Source: Avidesulfovibrio sp964369685
GTDB taxonomy: Bacteria; Desulfobacterota; Desulfovibrionia; Desulfovibrionales; Desulfovibrionaceae
Length of the DNA: 22,460 nt
Direction of reading: 5' to 3'
NCBI GenBank assembly: GCA_964369685.1
Contig: CAYJFB010000031.1
Span: 1-22,460 of the forward strand
In this document: piece by piece, positions 1 to 6,607 of the stretch
Numbering within the stretch: position 1 is the stretch's first letter
Layout of the letters: each line of letters begins with the position of its first letter
Program-made: the position numbers and the translations under genes
Notes under the pieces: model-generated
Seen by the model: the letters and a program-made list of their open reading frames with translations, nothing else
The model's database searches: none
What the model was told of the DNA's origin: nothing

Positions 1-52
1 CGCCGGCCTGTCACGCCGGAGGCCGAGGGTTCAAGTCCCTTCCGCTCCGCCA
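1..52 (+). tRNA. tRNA-Asp (GTC), 3' part
   Basis: The window opens inside a tRNA gene. The anticodon arm is visible with loop CTGTCAC, so the anticodon is GTC (Asp). A T-arm with the usual GGTTCAAGTCC core follows, then acceptor strand CCGCTCC, discriminator G and an encoded CCA at 50-52. The D-arm and 5' acceptor strand lie outside the window. An intrinsic terminator follows 12 nt later. Confidence 0.93.
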
Positions 53-64
53 TTTTAAAAAGTT

Positions 65-109
65 AAAAGACTCTTTTTAGCAGACACTAAAAAGAGTCTT
101 TTTTTTTCT
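65..109 (+). terminator. Intrinsic terminator of tRNA-Asp
   Basis: A 16-nt perfect arm (65-80) pairs with 87-102 across a 6-nt loop (CAGACA), and the T-run continues to about 107. The stem core is GACTCTTTTTAG / CTAAAAAGAGTC. The flanking A and T runs could also let it stop transcription arriving from the minus strand, where the RNA polymerase gene ends. Confidence 0.88.
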
Positions 110-157
110 TGTTAACCAAGTCGTTTTAAAATGAATTAACTATTTTCTCTGAGAAAC

Positions 158-182
158 GCGGCGTCCGCGAAGCCTTCGCCGC
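158..182 (-). repeat. GC-rich hairpin downstream of the RNA polymerase gene
   Basis: GCGGCG (158-163) pairs with CGCCGC (177-182) around a 13-nt loop, and an alternative inner palindrome GCGAAG-C-CTTCGC overlaps it. It sits 54 nt past the stop codon of the minus-strand polymerase gene. Read on the minus strand it contains the core GGCTTCGCG and is followed by GTTTCTC, which is too poor in T for a confident terminator. It may belong loosely to the TGCTYYGCA hairpin family described at 3008, 14467 and 16385. Confidence 0.45.
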
Positions 183-235
183 TCTGTTTTCGGTAATAGA
201 CACAACCGAGCGTTTCACCCTCTATTTTTCATATT

Positions 236-2806
236 CTATGCAAAAAAATATGCAGCATGACGCAACTCACTGACACGCAATGTGCCATATTGCGGTAAAG
301 TAGGCAATGAAGCGGTTTTTTCCGTATGTTCTAAAAGATCTTGTTGTATTTCTTCATAAAATGTTTGAAGCGGGTTTTGTTTATCAAACAGCTCGATAAA
401 CGCTTCACGCAATTCTCGCGCTAAGAGTGTTGCGTTGTTTGCGTGGGTTGCGTAACTATCATGAATCATGGCAAAGGTTGTCACATTGTGTATAAGACAA
501 CGATTCACCGTACGCACCAAAGCCGCGGCATCAAGAGCGTGTATAAAATTCGGTGCAATAGCTTGACGTTGACGGCGTGTATCCAGTGTTGAAGACGCAG
601 AACGCAAGGTATATTTGAATAATTTATCACCGATACGAGTAACTACGGCATAAGGAACGCGCTTGCGATAGGCTTGCACTATTGGTAAACCACAAGGACT
701 TGTCCAACGCAACGGCATGTTATGCTGAGAAAGAACAGACGCCATCTTTTGCAAAAAATCCATTGTTTTACGTGCGGCAGAGACGGAATCGTCCATTGCT
801 TCCCAAATATGTTCACTGAGATAAAGCGATAATCCGTAGGTATTATTGTTTATATCTGTCAATTGTGCTTTCGATAGGTGTTCTTTCAGCCACATTTGCG
901 TGTGTGTACGACAGGCTTGACGCGTCCCCCCATACGGCAAAATCATCACAGGACGTTTTGTCATGGAACGATCAATATTGATATTTTGCAAGATTGATGC
1001 ACATTGCTGTACGTTATACAACGTTTTACCCGAGCGCGCTGTGCGTGTCCGATCAGTACGATGCAAAAGATCTTTTTGAATCCTGTGCCGCACGTTATTT
1101 GCAACATGTCCATAAATATCGGCGGGATGTTTTGCAGGCACAAGGTTCACCGCTTGACCGCTTTTTTCATCTTTTAAAAGCAAAGCAAACAATTGCAAAC
1201 CATTGCATGAACCATCCATGGCGACAGGAATGCGTGACAGACTTTGATATGGTGTTTGACAATGTGCCGCCCATTCAAAGCAAAAAGCCAAAAAGCAAAA
1301 CGGTGACTCCGCTTGCATCCACCACATGTTTTCCAATGGTGCGGCGGCGACGGCAAGAATCGCTTTTTGGTTTTCTATTACCCATGCGTGACGTTCGACA
1401 AGACTGTGTTTATTATATCCGAAGGTGTTTGCGCCATGAATGGCCAGCCACTGCACGGCCTCTTTTGTTTTAAGGGGTTGTGCTTCGGCAAAATGTAAAA
1501 GCCCTTTTGCCAGATCGTCACCTTGTGGAGACAACCCTGTCGGAACGCTATAGATTCGTCCTCTGAAATCCAGCTGATAGGGGTAATAGATGCGCTCTTC
1601 ATGACAAAAACGTTGAGCCATAGCCAACGTTTTTGTCATGGCCAAACGTCGCGAAAGCATAGAACGATTTTGTTCGGACACGCTTTCTGCGTTACGCATC
1701 CACTGCTTGCGAGATGCCGTATCCATATCTTTAAAACACGCATGGCGTTTATGATCATTGATAGACAGAGGCGTTGCACAAACGGGACACGGCGGCAAAG
1801 ATTGAATGGGCTTAATTGGCAAGTTCAGTGCCTTTAGATTGGAATTTTGCTTATCGATGGCATCGTCATTCCATAGGCGTTCGATAACGTTGAGTACGCG
1901 TATATTCACAGCCCACGCAGTTTCTTGCAACGCGTTAACAGCGCGTGTTGTTTCTTTCAACACACCATTTTTAAAAGCGTTTTCAAGTGCTTCAAGGTGA
2001 ATTGGACATGTTGTCTTCACAAAAGGTAAAGCCTTTTTTAAAAAATGATAGCCACCGCAGTACAAGCTTGTCCACGGTTTTGGAGGAATGAGACAAGGCA
2101 AATAATCGGGAAAAAGATTGGCGACAGCGTTAATATGACGATCCAACCAAGCGTGACATGTCGCTGTCAATTCAAGGCGATATGCAGTCGAGACAAAACC
2201 TGAGGCCACTGTTTTATACGGTTCTCGAACAATGGCAAAAAATGGCGTGCTCTGAATGAGACATTGAATGAGCGCGTGACCGATATGAAACGCTTTTTGA
2301 AGAAGTTCTTTATCATTGTTTGGTGTTTGTCGGCCATCTGAACACGCTTTTTTTAACTGTCGAATACGCGTTTTTCGTTTAATAATATTTTTTGCATTAC
2401 GTTGTATTTCTTCGTATTTTTCATAATGTTCTTGTTCAAGTATGCTTAGTTGTTGCTCAAGCAAAATGTCTTGACCGACTGCCACACACACACTTTGTAA
2501 CAACACACAATCAGAGACACTTTCAAGCACTTTACGCACAGTAAGAAATGCCACAACAGGTATTTCAAGTGTTTGGAGCGCATAAAAAATTTCAGGTTTC
2601 CGTCCACGGCGTGTACAAAGTGTATCGTAATGGGTTCGAATTGCTTCACTGAAAGGGTTAAGTATTTTTGTTATCAGATCTCGCTGAGGCTTTGCTACAG
2701 TTTCTAAGCCTTGTGCGCGCAGGTTATCTAATGTACGAAAAAATATTGCTCGTCCTCGTTCGATCATATCTTGTTCTAAATCTTGCTGACGCTGTAATGC
2801 CTCCAT
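236..2806 (-). CDS. T7-type single-subunit DNA-directed RNA polymerase
   Basis: This encodes a DNA-dependent RNA polymerase of the phage T7/mitochondrial family, about 856 residues from the chosen start (T7 RNAP has 883). Motif A reads AMDGSCNGLQ (catalytic Asp about 531). Motif B is TKRPVMILPYGG (Lys 617, Tyr 625, Gly 626). Motif C is MIHDSYATH (His-Asp-Ser 782-784). Other T7-like blocks are PKPWT..GGY, YPYQLDFRGRIYSVP, SPFCFLAFCFEWA, IAPNFIH and an aromatic C-terminal foot (AAYFFA, where T7 has DFAFA). All catalytic residues are present and no frameshift is seen. A Cys/His cluster (C340, C343, H352, H355, C357) has no T7 counterpart. I chose the ATG at 2806 because GGAGG stands 6 nt upstream and T7 similarity begins just after it; the frame stays open to an ATG at 2962 without a good ribosome site. 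No phage genes adjoin. Family assignment is firm; the biological role is unknown. Confidence 0.93.
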   Translation of the reverse strand: MEALQRQQDLEQDMIERGRAIFFRTLDNLRAQGLETVAKPQRDLITKILNPFSEAIRTHYDTLCTRRGRKPEIFYALQTLEIPVVAFLTVRKVLESVSDCVLLQSVCVAVGQDILLEQQLSILEQEHYEKYEEIQRNAKNIIKRKTRIRQLKKACSDGRQTPNNDKELLQKAFHIGHALIQCLIQSTPFFAIVREPYKTVASGFVSTAYRLELTATCHAWLDRHINAVANLFPDYLPCLIPPKPWTSLYCGGYHFLKKALPFVKTTCPIHLEALENAFKNGVLKETTRAVNALQETAWAVNIRVLNVIERLWNDDAIDKQNSNLKALNLPIKPIQSLPPCPVCATPLSINDHKRHACFKDMDTASRKQWMRNAESVSEQNRSMLSRRLAMTKTLAMAQRFCHEERIYYPYQLDFRGRIYSVPTGLSPQGDDLAKGLLHFAEAQPLKTKEAVQWLAIHGANTFGYNKHSLVERHAWVIENQKAILAVAAAPLENMWWMQAESPFCFLAFCFEWAAHCQTPYQSLSRIPVAMDGSCNGLQLFALLLKDEKSGQAVNLVPAKHPADIYGHVANNVRHRIQKDLLHRTDRTRTARSGKTLYNVQQCASILQNINIDRSMTKRPVMILPYGGTRQACRTHTQMWLKEHLSKAQLTDINNNTYGLSLYLSEHIWEAMDDSVSAARKTMDFLQKMASVLSQHNMPLRWTSPCGLPIVQAYRKRVPYAVVTRIGDKLFKYTLRSASSTLDTRRQRQAIAPNFIHALDAAALVRTVNRCLIHNVTTFAMIHDSYATHANNATLLARELREAFIELFDKQNPLQTFYEEIQQDLLEHTEKTASLPTLPQYGTLRVSELRHAAYFFA

Positions 2807-2820
2807 AAAAATCCTCCCTC
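2807..2820 (-). promoter_or_regulatory. Shine-Dalgarno site deciding the RNA polymerase start
   Basis: On the minus strand GAGGGAGG stands 6 nt before the ATG at 2806. The longer alternative start at 2962 has only AT-rich sequence before it. The stretch between them would encode 52 extra residues without any resemblance to T7 RNAP that I can see. Confidence 0.75.
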
Positions 2821-2966
2821 TTGCAGTATCGTTGCATTGACATGTTACATTCGGTAAAGGCTCTTTTGAAGGCTGTAATGTAAGATACAATACAAGAGGT
2901 GTAGAGGGATTGTCTGACTCTTTTTGAGGTTGTCTGACGGTATTTGTGAAGCTCTCCTTCATGCAT

Positions 2967-2995
2967 TATCTAAAATTCAGAATGCGAAACGTTTC
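2967..2995 (-). promoter_or_regulatory. Possible promoter/operator of the RNA polymerase gene
   Basis: A perfect 10-bp palindrome GAAACGTTTC (2986-2995) lies just upstream, in the minus direction, of a GATAAT box. The -35 match is poor. The palindrome could be a repressor site overlapping the -35 region. Position fits a leader of about 150 nt before the start at 2806. This is inference only. Confidence 0.25.
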
Positions 2996-3007
2996 ATACC
3001 TTATCGA

Positions 3008-3049
3008 CTGCGGCGCATAAACAATGCAAAGCACAGGAATGCGCCGCAG
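3008..3049 (-). repeat. Intergenic hairpin, copy A (TGCTYYGCA family)
   Basis: Perfect 11-bp arms CTGCGGCGCAT (3008-3018) and ATGCGCCGCAG (3039-3049) enclose 20 nt. Read on the minus strand the interior starts ATTCCTGTGCTTTGCATTG, which is repeated with one change at 14474 inside another hairpin (copy B). The stems of A and B differ by paired C-G to T-A changes. It lies after the ankyrin gene's terminator and before the polymerase gene. There is no T-run, so it is not an intrinsic terminator. Confidence 0.8.
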
Positions 3050-3100
3050 AAGTAAATATTCATCTCACGAGAAAGCTGGAAAAACAGCGTAGTTCCCCCC

Positions 3101-3141
3101 AAAAAAAGCCTCAAAGAAGCACGACTTCATGTCCCCTTGAG
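3101..3141 (-). terminator. Terminator of the ankyrin gene
   Basis: On the minus strand, 18 nt after the stop codon, CTCAA (3137-3141) pairs with TTGAG (3110-3114) and GAAG with CTTC inside it. GC and seven T's follow (3107-3101). The stem is interrupted, so strength is uncertain. It would separate transcription of the ankyrin gene from that of the RNA polymerase gene. Confidence 0.55.
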
Positions 3142-3158
3142 AAAAAATAATGTATATA

Positions 3159-6100
3159 TCAGCTTTTTTTAATTGCAATAAGCTGCTTCAGCATCACTGA
3201 AAAACCCAAGAGATTGAGTTCAGGTATTTTCTTGAGCATCAATGTTTCGTTCTTTGTTTCAATAATGACAACCTCAATGGGATCACTATAACTCATTTTT
3301 GCTTTATACTCTACATGCGTGATGTTTGCATAGTCTATTTCAAGGGCTTTTTTAAACACCTCTTTGTAGCAAAACGATTCTTTCGAAAAAAGCATCCCAC
3401 TCTCTCCGGATCCAAAAAAAGACCTATCTAAAAGACAATAGACATCGCGTCCTTTAAGGCGTGAAGAAGCCATGTTTTTCAGTGCTTTTTGTAATTTTTT
3501 GTCAGGTATTTGCGGAACAAGATAGCTATTTTTTATAAACACATTGCTATAGTGTTGGATGAATACCTTCAATATGGGGTCGCTGCTTTCGGCAATATCT
3601 GCAGAGGACGTGTTTTTTTCAGTATCAACGTCTACATTTAAGGCATTGTTTGTTTCTGTAGAATCTGCACGTGAAAAATCTTGTTTGTATTTGGAAATAT
3701 CGACTGTTTTTAAATCAATCATTTCCCGATGCTGTGCCGTATATTCCAGATGCGAATCATCAAGCGCACCGGCAGAAGAAGACAGCGCACCGGCAGAAAC
3801 TGTTTTCGGTGCAAAAGCATTATTAAAAAAAGTCATCGTCGAATTAAAAATATTTTTTTGCGATCCAAATCCAAAACCTTTTGGCATGTGATCCTTTTTT
3901 GAAAAACCATCATACAATGATGAATCACTCAAAGCAATGCCTTTTCTCTTTGCTCCGACATCTTCAGAAGGAATGTCATACTTAGACGGCACTTTACCAT
4001 GTTCTTTAAAATAACTTAAAATATAGATACATTCTGCATCATTGATTGCTATTGCGTGTTGTAACGCAGATTTGTTTTCTTCATCAACAAGTTCAGTCTG
4101 CGCTCCATGCTTTAACAAATATTTAACCGCAGCGTCATTGCCTTGCAATACAGCATACATCAATGGTGTGCGCTTCATGCCGTCAAGGTCATTCACGCGT
4201 GCCTCATATTTTAATAACAACTGAATTGCATCAAGATGACCGTTAGCTGCGGCAAACATCAACGCCGTCTCACCTTGCTTATTATGAATATGAGGATTGG
4301 CATCTGATTCCAAAAGTAACTCTATTGTATCTATATCAGCATTCTGTGCCGCATACATCAACACGGTACCTGTTGTATCGTCAAGAACATTTAAATCTGC
4401 ACCGCGTTCTATAAGAAGTCTTAAAGATTTTATTTGCCGTTTACGTTGTCCGTAATGCAAAGGTGTTTTATTTTCTTCGTCTCGTGCATTGATGTTTACA
4501 CCTTTTGCAAGCAAAGCACGAATCGCTTCAACATCATTTGACAATGCCGCATAATGCAGCGGTGTCTTCAATCTTTCGCCGTCAGATTCTGCACTGGCAG
4601 AATGACGTAATAACATGCGTGTTGCATCCGTATTACCCTTCAATGAAGCATACATCAGTGCGTTGGTATGGCTGTCATCAAAAATATTCGGATCGGCACC
4701 GACATTTAATAACAAAACCAACGATTCTGTAGAGGGCTGTACGGCCGCATACATTAACGGCGTTCTGCCTTTTTTATTTTTCGTTTCAATATTCGCACCA
4801 CACGAGATCAAATATTTGGCTGCTTCATGATGAGCATAACCGATCGCTTTCAAAAGAGGCGTAGAGCCACTGAGATCCGTGGTTTCAATATTTGCACCAT
4901 TCTCGACTAATAAAGCCAACGCGTCAACATTACCTCGTGTTGCACTTTGTAACAGCGCTGTGGCACCGGTTGGCGTCTTGAGCTCAATATTTACTCCGGC
5001 GGCGATCAGCTCTTTGGCTACTTCCAAATTATTGAGTGCAAGAGCAAGCATCAACAATGTTCTGCCGTGATTATCTTTTATATGAATATCAACGCCTTCT
5101 TGTATCAAGGCAGCAACGGCTTCGGCATCATTATTCAAGATGGCTGCAACTAACGGTTGTTTACTGATTTTATTTGGCTTTCCGATTTCTGCCCCATAAC
5201 CGGAAAGAATGGCAACCATTTTAAAATGTTTGCCTTGTTTTGCAAAAGACAAGGCGGTGTTTTCTTCGCGGTCTTGTGCATTGACGTTTGCTCCGGCTCC
5301 CAAGAGTGCTTTCGCCGTATCATTATATCCTCTTGCCGCAGCAAAGATGAGTGCCGTTTTGCCGCTCTCATCTGTTGCTTCAATATCAAGAGGATAACAT
5401 AAAAACGTCTTGACAACAGCAACATCACCTGCCGCACTGGCATACAGCAACGGTGTCATCTTATTAAAATCTTTACGTTCTATCGACGCACCATGACCTA
5501 AAAGCACCTTAATGGTTTCAAGATGACCGCCTGTAGTGGCTTTAAACAATGCACTTTGACCTGTTTTATCAATGGCTGCGATGTCTGCGCCGTGATTTAG
5601 CAAACATTCAACAACGTCTTGATATCCATTGGCCGCAGCATGACTCAACGCTGTCCAGCCATCGTTGTCTTGACTTTCTGTTTTGGCTCCCAAAGCCAAC
5701 AAGCCTTGTACAGCCTGAAGATGCCCGCTTGCCGCAGCATGCATCAATGCCGTGCGTTGTTGACCGTCTGTCGCTTTGATGTCTGCACCGTGGCGGAGCA
5801 AAAAATCAATAACATCGGTTTTGCCCTTTACAGAAGCTTGGATATTTGCGGTTCTTTGCTTGTCATCGCGTGCTTCAATATTCGCACCGGACTGCAAAAG
5901 AAGTTCAATATTCTCAAAATGGCCGCCCAAACACGCCTGCATCAATGGGGTTCTGTCATGAGCGTCTTTGGCTTCAATATCGGCACCCTGCTCGATCAAC
6001 GCCCGTAAAAATTCTGTATTACCTTGTTCGGCAGCAATGCTTAACGGTGTACGATCATCAGCATCTTTGACTTCAATGTTTGCTCCGAATTTGAATAATA

Positions 6101-6461
6101 AATCAGCAACATCGTGATGTTCATTTTCAATGGCAAGCATCAAAGCAGTTTTGCTGTCTCCGGAAATCGCTTCAATGTTTGCACCGTGTTCGATGAGCAT
6201 TTTGACAATATCTGTATACCCTTTTTGTGCGGCATACATCAACGCGGTCTTATTTTCGATGTTTTTGAGTTCTGTATTGGCATTATGCTCAAGCAACAGA
6301 CGAATGATCTCTATTTTATTACTATTTGCGGCCAGAATTAACGCAGTCATGCCTTTGTTAAAGGAATGATTAACATCGACACCTTCTCGCAAACTACGCA
6401 AAAGACCTTCTCGATCAAAATTTAATAACGCATTGGCAAATATTTTTTCAATGGAGTTCAT
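3159..6461 (-). CDS. Giant ankyrin-repeat protein with a distinct C-terminal domain
   Basis: 1100 residues. From about residue 1 to 830 there are about 25 successive 33-residue ankyrin repeats with the usual pattern (TPLMYAA, a hydrophobic LLL helix, HGANIE); the first and last look like caps. A polar, Ser/Asp-rich linker (about 830-960) with a small duplication (SAGALSSSAGAL) follows. The last 140 residues form a separate domain (LLDRSFFGSGESGMLF, then YANITHVEY) that faintly resembles bacterial PH-like domains; this is pattern memory, not a firm match. No signal peptide or membrane segment is visible, so the protein is probably cytoplasmic or exported by a secretion system that needs no Sec signal. 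Ankyrin arrays bind proteins, and in host-associated bacteria some are secreted effectors. The start has AGAGGG 5 nt upstream. The partner is unknown. Confidence 0.92.
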   Translation of the reverse strand: MNSIEKIFANALLNFDREGLLRSLREGVDVNHSFNKGMTALILAANSNKIEIIRLLLEHNANTELKNIENKTALMYAAQKGYTDIVKMLIEHGANIEAISGDSKTALMLAIENEHHDVADLLFKFGANIEVKDADDRTPLSIAAEQGNTEFLRALIEQGADIEAKDAHDRTPLMQACLGGHFENIELLLQSGANIEARDDKQRTANIQASVKGKTDVIDFLLRHGADIKATDGQQRTALMHAAASGHLQAVQGLLALGAKTESQDNDGWTALSHAAANGYQDVVECLLNHGADIAAIDKTGQSALFKATTGGHLETIKVLLGHGASIERKDFNKMTPLLYASAAGDVAVVKTFLCYPLDIEATDESGKTALIFAAARGYNDTAKALLGAGANVNAQDREENTALSFAKQGKHFKMVAILSGYGAEIGKPNKISKQPLVAAILNNDAEAVAALIQEGVDIHIKDNHGRTLLMLALALNNLEVAKELIAAGVNIELKTPTGATALLQSATRGNVDALALLVENGANIETTDLSGSTPLLKAIGYAHHEAAKYLISCGANIETKNKKGRTPLMYAAVQPSTESLVLLLNVGADPNIFDDSHTNALMYASLKGNTDATRMLLRHSASAESDGERLKTPLHYAALSNDVEAIRALLAKGVNINARDEENKTPLHYGQRKRQIKSLRLLIERGADLNVLDDTTGTVLMYAAQNADIDTIELLLESDANPHIHNKQGETALMFAAANGHLDAIQLLLKYEARVNDLDGMKRTPLMYAVLQGNDAAVKYLLKHGAQTELVDEENKSALQHAIAINDAECIYILSYFKEHGKVPSKYDIPSEDVGAKRKGIALSDSSLYDGFSKKDHMPKGFGFGSQKNIFNSTMTFFNNAFAPKTVSAGALSSSAGALDDSHLEYTAQHREMIDLKTVDISKYKQDFSRADSTETNNALNVDVDTEKNTSSADIAESSDPILKVFIQHYSNVFIKNSYLVPQIPDKKLQKALKNMASSRLKGRDVYCLLDRSFFGSGESGMLFSKESFCYKEVFKKALEIDYANITHVEYKAKMSYSDPIEVVIIETKNETLMLKKIPELNLLGFSVMLKQLIAIKKS
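3763..3798. repeat. Short tandem duplication in the ankyrin gene linker
   Basis: The 15-bp unit AGCGCACCGGCAGAA occurs at 3763-3777 and again at 3784-3798 (21-bp period). It encodes the repeated SAGAL in the linker between the ankyrin array and the C-terminal domain. It looks like a recent slippage or duplication in a flexible linker. Confidence 0.85.
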
Positions 6462-6478
6462 TTTTACCCTCTTTAATT

Positions 6479-6484
6479 ATTATA
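6479..6484 (-). promoter_or_regulatory. Possible -10 box of the ankyrin gene
   Basis: TATAAT on the minus strand, preceded directly by TG, stands 17 nt before the start codon, which would leave a very short leader containing the AGAGGG ribosome site. No good -35 box is seen at 16 to 18 nt. The rest of the 6462-6607 gap is AT-rich and holds no gene. Confidence 0.35.
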
Positions 6485-6607
6485 CATGTTCTTGTTTTTT
6501 GCCTTTTTTAAGACAGTATTCTTACTATAACATCTTGACATCTTTTCAATCATAAACACATTTGTTCTCCTTTATTACAATGAATAAAAATGTTGATGTG
6601 TATATTT

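Noticed and set aside
994..1473. 159-codon plus-strand open frame inside the polymerase gene
   Set aside because: It lies wholly antisense to the conserved polymerase core and shows no family resemblance: a shadow frame.
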